Positions 1 to 7,586 of a DNA stretch of 32,174 bases are shown here, in pieces. Every line of letters starts with the position of its first letter. Within the stretch, counting starts at the first letter, position 1. This stretch comes from DAOUCP01 sp034432155. Lineage in GTDB: Bacteria; Chloroflexota; Anaerolineae; Epilineales; Epilineaceae. Location: assembly GCA_034432155.1 (NCBI GenBank), contig DAOUCP010000106.1:1-32174 (forward strand), read 5' to 3'. The position numbers were made by a program, and so were the translations under genes. The notes under the pieces are model-generated. The model saw only the letters and a program-made list of their open reading frames with translations. It searched no databases and was not told where the DNA came from.

Positions 1-1014
1 GGCGCGCCCCACGACTCGCTCCACGGCGGAGAACACCGTCTGCGGTTCCCGCAGCCGAATCTCGGTCTTGGCCGGATGAATGTTGACATCCACCTTGTCG
101 GGCGGCAGCTCGATGCCGACCACCGCGATCGGGTACCGGCCGCTGGGCAAGAGGGTGTGGTAAGCGTGGATGACTGCTGCCGCCAGGGAGGTGTCCTGCA
201 CCCACCGACCGTTGACCAGGATGGTGATGTGGGCGCGGGAGGTGCGGTATACCTGCGGCGGTCCAACCAGGCCTCGTATGCGAATCGTCTCGTCGGCCTG
301 AGCAGCTTCGGGTTCGATGGCTTCCTCGTCGAGAGGGAGCATGAGGGCGGCTACGTCCGGACCATACAGCGCACCGACGACGTCCGCGAGGGCGCCCGAA
401 CCGGTAGACGAGAAGGCGAGCCGTCCGTCGCGCAGCAGGCGGAAGCGACGATCGGGGTAGGCCAAGGCGTAACGACTGACCACCTGCAACACATGCCCGC
501 TCTCGGTGGTCTCGCTGCGCAGGAACTTGAGCCGCGCTGGCAGGGCGTGGAACAGGTTCTCGGCCTGCATCACCGTCCCCACGGGCGCACCGACAGCGGC
601 GCGCGCGACGACACGACCGTTCTCCAGGCGCAGTCGTACGCCGGCCGACTGGCAGGCAGTACGGGTAACGATCGTCACCTCGCAGACGGCTGCAATGGCC
701 GCCAAGGCTTCTCCCCGGAAGCCGAGACTCCTGACATGAGCCAGGTCATCGGCGGTGCGCAGTTTGCTCGTCGAATGCCGGTGGAAGGCCAGTTCGACTT
801 GATCGGCGGCGATGCCCGCACCGTCATCCGTCACCCGGATGGACCTGCGGCCACCAGCCAGGATCTCCACGCGGATATCCCGAGCTTGGGCGTCAATGCT
901 GTTTTCCACCAGTTCCTTGACGACGCTGGCTGGCCGGTCGACCACCTCGCCAGCGGCGATGCGCGACACGGTGAGGTCGTCCAGGAGACGGATCGGTGCG
1001 GGCGGTTCGATCAT
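1..1014 (-). CDS. mutL: DNA mismatch repair protein MutL, N-terminal 338 residues (3' end outside window)
   Basis: Reading leftward from the ATG at 1014, the frame stays open to the window edge. It encodes the GHKL ATPase half of MutL, which couples mismatch recognition by MutS to strand processing. The family signatures are present in order: AAGEVVDRPASVVKELVENS near residues 20-39 (presumed catalytic E34, Mg-binding N38), DDGAGI near 63-68, HSTSKL near 80-85 and SLGFRGEAL near 96-104. The second, transducer-like domain follows, with a lysine in VDVNIHPAKTE. The C-terminal dimerisation/endonuclease part lies outside the window, so it cannot be judged whether the protein has an endonuclease motif. 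The gene is divergent from the PEBP gene. Its -10 element sits 7 bases before the ATG, with no room for a Shine-Dalgarno sequence. Confidence 0.95.
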   Translation of the reverse strand, partial: MIEPPAPIRLLDDLTVSRIAAGEVVDRPASVVKELVENSIDAQARDIRVEILAGGRRSIRVTDDGAGIAADQVELAFHRHSTSKLRTADDLAHVRSLGFRGEALAAIAAVCEVTIVTRTACQSAGVRLRLENGRVVARAAVGAPVGTVMQAENLFHALPARLKFLRSETTESGHVLQVVSRYALAYPDRRFRLLRDGRLAFSSTGSGALADVVGALYGPDVAALMLPLDEEAIEPEAAQADETIRIRGLVGPPQVYRTSRAHITILVNGRWVQDTSLAAAVIHAYHTLLPSGRYPIAVVGIELPPDKVDVNIHPAKTEIRLREPQTVFSAVERVVGRA

Positions 1015-1021
1015 GCCGCGG

Positions 1022-1050
1022 AGTCTAGCACGATCGGTCCACCACGCCAG
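1022..1050 (-). promoter_or_regulatory. Promoter of mutL, probably leaderless
   Basis: On the minus strand a -35-like CTGGCG (1045-1050) is followed by a 17-base spacer and a -10 TAGACT (1022-1027) preceded by TGC, which gives an extended -10. The start codon of mutL begins 7 bases downstream, so transcription should start at or next to the ATG. Assigned from sequence pattern only. Confidence 0.5.
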
Positions 1051-1172
1051 TGGCCGCGCCGTTGCCGCCGGATGGTGCTGGCGCGTGCAGCTGTTTGGCG
1101 CTACAGTAAGGGGGGCGGCCGGCGTTGAGATGGGCGGCCAGCGACGACGATCGTCCAGGGAGGGCAATGGCA

Positions 1173-1778
1173 ATGGCAATGACGAGCAGGGAGGGACGCC
1201 GCAGGGTCGGGACAACCGTCCTCGTGCTGCTGGTCCTGAGTCTTGTGGGTGCCTGTCAAGCAACGCCGGCTGATCGACCTAGCCAACGCACCGAGGAGCA
1301 GGAGGAGGGAGCGATGACTCTCGCCCTGAAAAGCACGGCCTTCGAAGCTGGGGGAACGATTCCCGTGGAGTACACTTGCGATGGTGCTAACATCTCGCCA
1401 CCGCTGTCCTGGGAGGGCGTGCCGGCGCAGACCCGCAGCCTGGCGCTGATCATGGATGACCCCGACGCGCCGGCTGGAACGTGGGTGCACTGGTTGCTGT
1501 ACAACATCCCACCCCAGGTGACGGAACTGGCCGAGGCCCTGTCCGACGCCCGACAGCTACCGGGAATTGGTCTACAGGGGCACAACAGCTTCAAGAACAG
1601 CGGCTACGGCGGGCCGTGTCCACCTCGTGGCAATCCGCATCGTTACTTCTTCCGACTGTACGCCTTGGACAAAGTGCTCGATCTGGAGCCCGGAGCCGAG
1701 CGACGTGAGTTGGAGGCGGCGATGCAAGGCCACATCCTGGCCCAAGGCGAGATCATGGCCACCTATCGCCGGCGCTAG
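1173..1778 (+). CDS. YbhB/YbcL-family PEBP-like lipoprotein
   Basis: This is a 201-residue phosphatidylethanolamine-binding-protein (PEBP) fold protein of the YbhB/YbcL bacterial branch. The ligand and biological role of this branch are poorly defined. Conserved blocks are DDPDAPAGTWVHWLLYNIPP in the middle and GHNSFKNSGYGGPCPP followed by HRYFFRLYAL toward the end. The N-terminus has a basic stretch, a hydrophobic segment and a lipobox ending VGAC (Cys 28), so it is probably a membrane-anchored extracellular lipoprotein. Three in-frame ATGs (1167, 1173, 1179) arise from a repeated GGCAAT. The Shine-Dalgarno AGGGAGGG at 1157-1164 is best spaced for 1173. The MFS gene starts 24 bases after the stop, so the two are probably co-transcribed. 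Start uncertain by two codons. Confidence 0.88.
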   Translation: MAMTSREGRRRVGTTVLVLLVLSLVGACQATPADRPSQRTEEQEEGAMTLALKSTAFEAGGTIPVEYTCDGANISPPLSWEGVPAQTRSLALIMDDPDAPAGTWVHWLLYNIPPQVTELAEALSDARQLPGIGLQGHNSFKNSGYGGPCPPRGNPHRYFFRLYALDKVLDLEPGAERRELEAAMQGHILAQGEIMATYRRR

Positions 1779-1801
1779 GGAGACTCACCAACTCGTACCC
1801 C

Positions 1802-3205
1802 ATGTGGTCACACTTCCGGCGGCGAGCGCACGCCGGCCTGGGTCGCGCGCGCCTGGGCCTCGTGCTTGGCGTGCCTCCAGCGCTGCGCCATCGCCCCTTT
1901 CTCTTGCTGTGGCTCGGCCTGACGATCTCCGTCACCGGCAGCCAGATGCAGCTTTGGTCCATCCTTTGGCACATCAACCTCCTGCATGCGGCACCGATTG
2001 CTCTTGGCGGTGTTGGCTTGGCCCGCATTGTGCCGCTCGTCCTCTTCTCGCTGGCCGGCGGTGCCGTCGCCGACGCCGCCAATCGTCAGCGGATCCTCTA
2101 TGTGACCCAGACCATCCTGGCCCTCCTGGCCTTGGCGCTGGCCTGGTTCACCGCCACGGGGGTAGTGACCATCTGGCACATTTACCTGCTCACCGGTCTC
2201 CAGGCGGCCGTCATGGCCTTTGACCTTCCCGCAAGACAGTCCCTGGTGCCTAATCTCGTGCCGGCGGAACACCTGGCGAATGCCTTCAGCATGCAGTCGA
2301 TCGCCTTCCAGTGCGGCTCCATTCTGGGGCCGGCGCTGGCTGGATTCGTGATCGCCGGCTGGGGACTACCCCAGGTCTACTTGGCCAATGCGGCGAGCTT
2401 CGCCGCGCTCATCGGTGCCCTGGTGTGGATGGGTCCGGTGGCGGCCCGAGCGCCTGGAGCGGCGAGGCCGGCGGTGAGCCTGCAAGCGGTGCGCGAAGGC
2501 GTGGGGTTCATTCGGCGCCAGCCGATCATCCTGTCCACCATGCTGCTGGACTTCTTCGCCACCTTCTTCTCATCGGCCAACACGCTGTTGCCCATCTTTG
2601 CCAAGCAGATCCTCGGCGTCTCGGTGGTGCAGTACGGTTGGTTGTCTGCCAGCCAGGCGATCGGTGCCGTGGCCGCCGGTCTCGTACTGGCGCAACTGCG
2701 ATCGATTCGCCGGCAGGGGCCGGTGCTGCTCGCTGCCGTGCTGGTCTATGGCCTCGCGACCATCGCCTTTGGCCTAGTGCGATCCTTTGGCCTCGCGATG
2801 GCGGCCCTGATTGTCGTCGGCGGTGCCGATGCGGTCAGCACCATCATCCGCAACACCATCCGGCAAATGAACACGCCGGACGCCCTCCGCGGCCGGATGA
2901 CCAGCGTCAATCAGATCTTCTTCCTGGGTGGTCCGCAACTGGGCGAGGTCGAAGCGGGCGTGGCGGCCCAGGTGCTCGGTGCACCCCTGGCCGTCGTCAC
3001 TGGCGGCATCGGCTGTCTTCTCGCTGTCGGCTGGGTCGCTCGGCGCTGGCCGATCGTGCGCCACTACGATGCCTACGAGCTGCCCGACCACCCCCCGGAG
3101 ACCCGCGAGCGCGCCGCGCCGGCGCTGTCTGCCGGCCACGGCGAACAGGTGTGCGACCGGCCGCCGGCCGTCGGGACCGCCGCTGGCTCCCCGCCGGGTG
3201 GCTGA
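1802..3205 (+). CDS. MFS transporter, EntS-like (MFS_3 type) exporter
   Basis: A 467-residue polytopic membrane protein with about 10-12 hydrophobic segments. The pattern resembles the EntS-like branch of the major facilitator superfamily: an early LLWLGLTISVTGSQMQLWS helix, the loop GGAVADAANRQRIL after the second helix, FDLPARQSLVPNLVP, and the mid-protein NTIRQMNTPDALRGRMTSV loop. Proteins of this branch export siderophores, drugs or other small molecules; the substrate cannot be read from sequence. The last 50 or so residues are hydrophilic and proline/alanine-rich, probably a cytoplasmic tail. No good Shine-Dalgarno sequence precedes 1802: the nearest purine run, GGGAG at 1778-1782, is about 19 bases away. 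A GTG at 1862 is an alternative start. Convergent with the DsrE2 gene. Confidence 0.88.
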   Translation: MWSHFRRRAHAGLGRARLGLVLGVPPALRHRPFLLLWLGLTISVTGSQMQLWSILWHINLLHAAPIALGGVGLARIVPLVLFSLAGGAVADAANRQRILYVTQTILALLALALAWFTATGVVTIWHIYLLTGLQAAVMAFDLPARQSLVPNLVPAEHLANAFSMQSIAFQCGSILGPALAGFVIAGWGLPQVYLANAASFAALIGALVWMGPVAARAPGAARPAVSLQAVREGVGFIRRQPIILSTMLLDFFATFFSSANTLLPIFAKQILGVSVVQYGWLSASQAIGAVAAGLVLAQLRSIRRQGPVLLAAVLVYGLATIAFGLVRSFGLAMAALIVVGGADAVSTIIRNTIRQMNTPDALRGRMTSVNQIFFLGGPQLGEVEAGVAAQVLGAPLAVVTGGIGCLLAVGWVARRWPIVRHYDAYELPDHPPETRERAAPALSAGHGEQVCDRPPAVGTAAGSPPGG

Positions 3206-3268
3206 GCGCCCGCCGGTCGGCATCCGCCTCCTGCTGCCGGGCAGAAACCAAGCGTCCCGAAGGGCAGG

Positions 3269-3739
3269 CTAGATGAAGACGATCTGGGCGCCCTCCGCCA
3301 GGTCCATGAAGTCCATGGCGGTGACGATGCGATCGACCTGCGGCACGAAGTCGTCGCGCCCCAGCTTCATCATGTCGACCGACATCTTGCAAGCGTAGAT
3401 CTCTGCCCCGGCATCGTGGATCATCTCGAGGAACTCCGGCACGGGTGGCACGTCCAGCTTGTCGATCTCCTTCTTCATCATGCTGGTCGCCAGGGCCGAT
3501 ACGCCGGGCAGCATGGCGACGATCTGGGGCATGCCCATCGAGGGATTGCCAACCGGCGTCACCTTCAGGTTGGCGCACTTGTGCTTGTTGATGATGTCCA
3601 TGCCCCAGAAGGTGAAGAAGAGCAGGACGTCAATGCCGGCCATGCGGGCGGCGTTGGCCAGGACCAGGCCGGGGTAGGCCATGTCCAGCGATCCTTTGGA
3701 GCAGATGATCGCCAACTTGCGGTTCGCTTCCTCGGTCAT
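3269..3739 (-). CDS. DsrE/DsrF-like (DsrE2-type) sulfur-carrier family protein
   Basis: A 156-residue protein of the DsrE2 / 'peroxiredoxin-like' group in the DsrE/F superfamily. Members bind or pass on persulfide or thiosulfate sulfur in sulfur-oxidising microbes. Visible features are the N-terminal strand LAIICSKGSLDMAYPGL, a hydrophobic VLLFFTFWGMDII segment, a glycine/methionine-rich loop, and the C-terminal block IYACKMSVDMM that carries the likely reactive Cys 117. Cys 13 and Cys 55 are also present. An excellent Shine-Dalgarno AAGGAG lies 7 bases before the ATG. It is last in the minus-strand series SQR-like, DUF1641, TusE-like, DsrE2, with 99 bases separating it from the TusE-like gene. 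Function as a sulfur carrier is inferred from family and neighbours. Confidence 0.85.
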   Translation of the reverse strand: MTEEANRKLAIICSKGSLDMAYPGLVLANAARMAGIDVLLFFTFWGMDIINKHKCANLKVTPVGNPSMGMPQIVAMLPGVSALATSMMKKEIDKLDVPPVPEFLEMIHDAGAEIYACKMSVDMMKLGRDDFVPQVDRIVTAMDFMDLAEGAQIVFI

Positions 3740-3838
3740 GTTTGGACTCCTTCCAATGGCATGGCGCCCGTCCGGCCGCCAGCCGCGCCGGTGCGCCAGG
3801 GGGTGCGGATCGGCTGTACGATGCTCGAACGGCCGGCC

Positions 3839-4153
3839 CTAGACGCAGCCTTCCGGCTTGCGCAGTCCGGCAATGCGTGCCACCTTCTTGCCTGGCCCTT
3901 TCGGAAAGAGGGCATACAGCTCCTTCGTCTCCACGCCGGACTGCTTGCTGATCCGCCGTAGCGACGGTGAGCTGCCTGTGGCCTCGAAGTCAGCGCGTGC
4001 GAACTGAATCACCGTCCAGTGCCGGTCGGTGAGGCTGATGCCCTCTTCTTGGGCGATCGCCTGGGCGATTTCGGGCGTCCAGGCATGGGGGTCGACGAGG
4101 TACCCCTCGTCGTCGACTTCAACTTGCGTGCCGGCCAATGTCACGATAGGCAT
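3839..4153 (-). CDS. TusE/DsrC-family sulfur relay protein with a single C-terminal cysteine
   Basis: A 104-residue protein with the DsrC/TusE fold: GYLVDPHAWTPEIAQAIA, LTDRHWTVIQFARADF, and the C-terminal arm KVARIAGLRKPEGCV. In dissimilatory DsrC two cysteines, 11 residues apart on this arm, form a trisulfide. Here only the penultimate one (Cys 103) is kept, and the partner position is Ala 92. The protein therefore resembles TusE-like or regulatory members rather than a DsrAB partner. The start at 4153 is set by AAGGAG 7 bases upstream and by the typical family N-terminus; longer readings lack support. Its start overlaps the DUF1641 gene end by 35 bases, which favours translational coupling. 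A partner in sulfur transfer with the neighbouring DsrE2 protein is likely but unproven. Confidence 0.85.
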   Translation of the reverse strand: MPIVTLAGTQVEVDDEGYLVDPHAWTPEIAQAIAQEEGISLTDRHWTVIQFARADFEATGSSPSLRRISKQSGVETKELYALFPKGPGKKVARIAGLRKPEGCV

Positions 4154-4877
4154 GCGGGTCTCCTTCATCCGTGCGAGTCGATTGCGTCTCTGGATCGGCC
4201 CTTCGAGCCGGGCTTGCACTGCCAAGAGCGGCCACGAGCTCGAGAGCCAGCGCTAGCCCGCGACGGACCTCAGGCTGGCGCAAACGGCGGAGCAAACTCC
4301 CGAGCGAGGGAGGCGGCGCCTCGGGCGTTTGGCGCGCTGCCCGCAGGCGAGCCAGTGTGTGCGCCGCCAGTCCCGCCGCCTCCATCTCGCCGAGCTCCCG
4401 GGCTGTAGCCACCACCGCCGGCACCTGGGCGCTCCATTGCCGGACAAGGGACGGCTCGAGTTCCCGGACGAACCGATCGAGGACGGCTCCAAGTTCGCGG
4501 GCGATCGCGAAGTAGCCGCGTCGCTCCAGGTCGTCCAGGCGTTCGATGAGGGTCTCGGACGCCTCGACCGTCAGCGGCGCGGCGTCGGCCAAGAGGTCGC
4601 GAAGGCTCTCGAGTTGCTCGAGAACGGCGCTAATGTCACCGGCGCTGCACGCCAGGTGCCGGAACAAGTGCCACAGCTCGTCGCGGTTCACATGCGGCTG
4701 GACCTCGGCGAGCTGCTCTCGGGCTGTGTCGTGGGCAGCGCGGAGGGAAGGTGCCAGCTCGGCGGCAAGCTCGTCCCAGGCTCGTTGCCGCTCGGCGGCC
4801 TCGGTCAATCGCGCCAGTTGCTCGGCGATGGTGTTCAGCTGTTGCCGGATGACCTCCAGATCCCTGCGATCCTCCAT
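4119..4877 (-). CDS. DUF1641-family protein beside the SQR-like gene
   Basis: A 252-residue, mostly helical soluble protein. The C-terminal segment LGSLLRRLRQPEVRRGLALA (about residues 205-225) matches the DUF1641 signature, a short conserved stretch found in proteins encoded next to FAD/quinone oxidoreductases and formate dehydrogenases (for example B. subtilis YrhD and YjgD). The N-terminal 40 residues (IRQQLNTIAEQLARLTEAAERQ is the core) look like a coiled coil. No catalytic motif is seen. The ATG at 4877 is chosen because GGAG lies 7 bases upstream and the sequence becomes regular there. The stop lies inside the TusE-like gene (35-base overlap). Probably an accessory subunit for the adjacent flavoprotein; this is inference from gene neighbourhood. 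Confidence 0.75.
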   Translation of the reverse strand: MEDRRDLEVIRQQLNTIAEQLARLTEAAERQRAWDELAAELAPSLRAAHDTAREQLAEVQPHVNRDELWHLFRHLACSAGDISAVLEQLESLRDLLADAAPLTVEASETLIERLDDLERRGYFAIARELGAVLDRFVRELEPSLVRQWSAQVPAVVATARELGEMEAAGLAAHTLARLRAARQTPEAPPPSLGSLLRRLRQPEVRRGLALALELVAALGSASPARRADPETQSTRTDEGDPHAYRDIGRHAS

Positions 4878-5241
4878 GTTCCCGCTCCACTTCCCATCCG
4901 GCGAGGGGATTGCGCGCCGCCTTGGCCCGGCGATGGGCCGGCGGATCCCTCGACCCTCGTTGCCCTTGGGCTCGTCGGCGGCAACTGGCTGCTGGCACAG
5001 CCTCCGCAAACCTTCCCTGCCGGTACCGTGGTCGTCGGCGTCAACCTCGCCGTCTCTGCGCCGCGAGCTCGCGGGAGGCGATGCTAGCGAACCTTGCCCT
5101 CGCTTGCCAGACTACCTTACCCTGGCTTGCCATGCGAGCGAACCTTGCCCTCCCTTGCCAGACTACCTTAACCTCGCTTGCCATGCTAGAGAACTTTGCC
5201 CTGGATCGCCATGCTAGCCAACCTTACCCTGGCTTGCAATA
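4878..5241. other. Intergenic region between the SQR-like and DUF1641 genes
   Basis: This 364-base stretch has no credible gene. It contains most of the tandem-repeat array (5083-5268) and a perfect 14-base palindrome, CCGCGAGCTCGCGG, at 5061-5074. No clear promoter for the DUF1641 gene could be found on the minus strand. The downstream sulfur genes may therefore be read through from the SQR-like gene. Confidence 0.6.
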
Positions 5242-5268
5242 CTAGCGAACTTTGCCTTGGATCGCCAT
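5083..5268. repeat. Imperfect tandem repeat covering the 3' end of the SQR-like gene
   Basis: Seven units with a period of about 24-28 bases: 5083-5109, 5110-5133, 5134-5160, 5161-5184 (these four form two 51-base doublets), then three 28-base units at 5185-5212, 5213-5240 and 5241-5268. The consensus is close to CTAGCGAACCTTGCC followed by a TGGCTTGCCAT-like tail. The last unit includes the stop codon and final eight codons of the SQR-like gene. Unit 5185-5212 differs from it at 3 of 28 bases and would encode the same end, MAIQGKV, followed by another stop. Copies become less similar with distance from the gene. Confidence 0.85.
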
Positions 5269-6474
5269 TCGGCTGGTGACCGGCAATGGCTTTCCCTTGA
5301 GCAACAGGTGCCAGTACATCCAACGAAACATCATCTTACCCCAGTGGTTGGTCCGTGACTCGCTCAGTAAGCCGAACGGGCCAATACCGGGGAAGGGATA
5401 CTTGCCAGGCAAGGGCTCCGTATCGTAGTTGAAGTCGATGAGAAAGCCCTTGCCGAACCCCGATTCGATGTAGCAGTTGGCATGGCCGTCGTACGTTGGC
5501 ACCAGCGGTCGGCCGTCCATGAAGCGGACGAAGTTGTCGACGAACAGGTCCGCCTGAAAGTGGGCGACCGATCCGGCCTTCGACGCCGGCGTCGCCCCGG
5601 CGTCGCCAAGCACGAAGATGTTCGGCCAGTCACGGGCCTGCAGGGTGTGCTTGTCGACGGGCACGTAGCCCAGGTCGTCGCCCATGCCGGAGCGCGTAAT
5701 GACCGGGTCACCGGTATTCAGCGGCACCGTCACGAGCAGGTCGTAGTCCACCTCGCGCTCGTCGTAAGCGATCAGCTTGCGGCGGTCAGGATCGACGCGC
5801 TCGATCTGGAATTCCGGCTCCACCCGGATGCCCTTCTTCTCCAACAAACGACCCAATACCTCGCTGGTCCGCGGCTTGGTGAAGGCTCCGCTGAGGGGGG
5901 TCACCAGGCTCAGCTCGACGGCCTGGCGAATGCCCTGCTCGTGGAAGAACCAGTCGGCCAGAAACAGGAACTCCAGCGGAGCCACCGGGCACTTGATGGG
6001 GTACTCGACGATGCTGAGAACCAGCCGTCCGCCCGGCCAGGAGCGCAACTTCCGGAACAGGGCCGTTGCGCCCTCGAGGGTGTAGAAGTCGAAGATGCTG
6101 GCGTACCACTGGGGGCCCATCAGGCCGGGCGTCTCGCCCGGCTCCAGGCGACAGCCCGTGGCGACGATCAGGTAATCGTACGGGATGACGCGCCCATCCC
6201 CCGCTAGTCGCAACCGGTTCTGGTCGGGCTCAATGAGTTCCGCCTCAGCGATAATCACCTCGACGCCGCGCGGCAAGAAGTCGCGGCGTCGGCGCTGGAC
6301 GTCACTGGGACGGTAGATGCCGAAGGGGACGAACAAGTAACCGGGCTGGTAGTCGTGCAGCTCATTGCGGTCGATGACGGTAATGTGGCACTCGCTGGCG
6401 CACAGCGTCTGCCGCAGCTTGTAGGCGACGATGGTGCCGGCGGCACCCGCCCCGAGGATAACGATGCGTCTCAT
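5242..6474 (-). CDS. Sulfide:quinone oxidoreductase-like FAD-dependent oxidoreductase
   Basis: A 410-residue flavoprotein of the SQR/NDH-2 group. The N-terminus has the Rossmann FAD motif VILGAGAAGTIVAYKL, an acidic residue after ITVID, the second motif DYLIVATG and a C-terminal FAD motif NIFVLGDAGATPASKAGSVA. Cysteines at 162 (IKCPVAPLEF) and 334 (HANCYIESGFGKG) align with two redox cysteines of SQR; Cys 108 (VATGCRLEPGE) is a third candidate. The C-terminus carries an aromatic, amphipathic membrane-binding segment (MMFRWMYWHLLL). Expected reaction: sulfide or a related thiol oxidised with electrons passed to quinone at the membrane. The ATG overlaps the trpS stop as ATGA. The DsrE2, TusE and DUF1641 genes downstream support a sulfur role. 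Exact substrate and SQR type are not resolved. Confidence 0.85.
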   Translation of the reverse strand: MRRIVILGAGAAGTIVAYKLRQTLCASECHITVIDRNELHDYQPGYLFVPFGIYRPSDVQRRRRDFLPRGVEVIIAEAELIEPDQNRLRLAGDGRVIPYDYLIVATGCRLEPGETPGLMGPQWYASIFDFYTLEGATALFRKLRSWPGGRLVLSIVEYPIKCPVAPLEFLFLADWFFHEQGIRQAVELSLVTPLSGAFTKPRTSEVLGRLLEKKGIRVEPEFQIERVDPDRRKLIAYDEREVDYDLLVTVPLNTGDPVITRSGMGDDLGYVPVDKHTLQARDWPNIFVLGDAGATPASKAGSVAHFQADLFVDNFVRFMDGRPLVPTYDGHANCYIESGFGKGFLIDFNYDTEPLPGKYPFPGIGPFGLLSESRTNHWGKMMFRWMYWHLLLKGKPLPVTSRMAIQGKVR

Positions 6475-7493
6475 GTAAGCTCTCCCGTGCGCGCCGCTCT
6501 GGCCTGCTCGTCACTCCGCGAGGCACCGCGGCCGAGACCCGCGGCCTCGCGAGCCGCGGCCAGGGTGGGTTGGGCCAGCTCGCGCGCCCGAGCCGCGCCG
6601 CGAGCCAGAATCTCCTCGATGTGCTCCGGGTGTTGCGCCAACTCGGCGCGGCGCTGGCGGGCGATGGCGAAATGGTCCATGATCCGGCGCACCAGGTCGC
6701 GCTTCACTTCCCCGTAGCCCAAGCCGCCGGCCATTGCCCGCTCGCGCATGGCGCTCCATTCGTCGGCCTCGGCAAACAAGGACCACAGGACGAACAACGG
6801 CGTCGTGACATCCTTGGGCGCATGCAGCGGCGCCGAATCGGTCACCATGCCCATCACTGCCGAGCGGATGCGGTCTTCTGGCCAGAACATGCGAATGGTG
6901 TTGGCGTAGGACTTGCTCATCTTGCGACCGTCGGTGCCCGGGACGACCGCCACTTCCTCTAGGATGAAGGGTTCGGGCAGCTGGAACACCGCCGTGCCGT
7001 ACACGTTGTTGAACCGCTGGGCGATGTCGCGGGTCATCTCCAGGTGTTGCTTCTGGTCCTGGCCAACCGGCACGAGGTCGGCGTTGTACAGGAGGATGTC
7101 GGCGGCCATCAGTACCGGGTAGGCAAACAGACCGTGATCGGGAGCGATTCCCTGGGCCACCTTGTCCTTGTACGCGTGGGCCCGCTCGAGCAGGCCCATG
7201 GGAGTTACCGTGGTGAGCAGCCATGCCAGCTCGCAGACCTCGGGCACATCCGACTGGCGATACAGGATGGTGCGCTCGGGGTCCAGGCCGAGGGCCAGGT
7301 AGTCGAGAGCCGTCTCCAGCACCAGTCTCCGTCGCTCGCCGGCATCGCGGATGGTGGTCATGGAGTGGTAATCGGCCATGAAATAGATGGCCTGGCCGCG
7401 GTCCTGCAAGGCGATATGCTGCCGGATGGCGCCGAAGTAGTTGCCGAGATGGGTCTCGCCCGAGGACTGGATACCTGATAGGATGCGCAGCAT
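6471..7493 (-). CDS. trpS: Tryptophanyl-tRNA synthetase
   Basis: A 340-residue class I aminoacyl-tRNA synthetase that charges tRNA-Trp. The N-terminus ILSGIQSSGETHLGNYFGA carries the HIGH-like THLGN (residues 14-18), and the second signature RKMSKSYANT is at 189-198. Other family blocks are YFMADYHSMT and PVGQDQKQHLEMTRDIA. Length is normal. The start at 7493 gives the usual family N-terminus; the frame remains open upstream but that part has no homology-like content. No strong Shine-Dalgarno sequence is visible. A TTGATG-18-TATACT promoter lies just upstream, overlapping the end of ybeY. The stop overlaps the SQR-like start by four bases, so the two should be translationally coupled. Confidence 0.96.
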   Translation of the reverse strand: MLRILSGIQSSGETHLGNYFGAIRQHIALQDRGQAIYFMADYHSMTTIRDAGERRRLVLETALDYLALGLDPERTILYRQSDVPEVCELAWLLTTVTPMGLLERAHAYKDKVAQGIAPDHGLFAYPVLMAADILLYNADLVPVGQDQKQHLEMTRDIAQRFNNVYGTAVFQLPEPFILEEVAVVPGTDGRKMSKSYANTIRMFWPEDRIRSAVMGMVTDSAPLHAPKDVTTPLFVLWSLFAEADEWSAMRERAMAGGLGYGEVKRDLVRRIMDHFAIARQRRAELAQHPEHIEEILARGAARARELAQPTLAAAREAAGLGRGASRSDEQARAARTGELT

Positions 7494-7556
7494 GCTGACC
7501 GTGGCCCGGTGACTGGCGATTGGCAGGGAAGTGCGGACCTCGCCGCCAGGAGCGCC

Positions 7557-7586
7557 AGTATAGCCGTCGCTCGGCCTGACCATCAA
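7557..7586 (-). promoter_or_regulatory. Promoter of trpS and the SQR-like gene
   Basis: Minus strand: TTGATG (7581-7586), an 18-base spacer and TATACT (7557-7562). The predicted leader is about 57 bases, too short for a T-box riboswitch. The -35 overlaps the last codons of ybeY, so trpS can be transcribed separately from the genes upstream. Confidence 0.55.

Noticed and set aside
76..1128. 350-residue open frame on the plus strand
   Set aside because: It lies opposite mutL, whose minus-strand translation shows all MutL motifs; the plus-strand product has no recognisable family.
5083..5268. CRISPR array
   Set aside because: Units are contiguous and imperfect with no spacers between constant repeats, and no cas genes are nearby.
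7494..7556. T-box riboswitch upstream of trpS
   Set aside because: The leader is about 57 bases and shows no T-box sequence or terminator/antiterminator pair.
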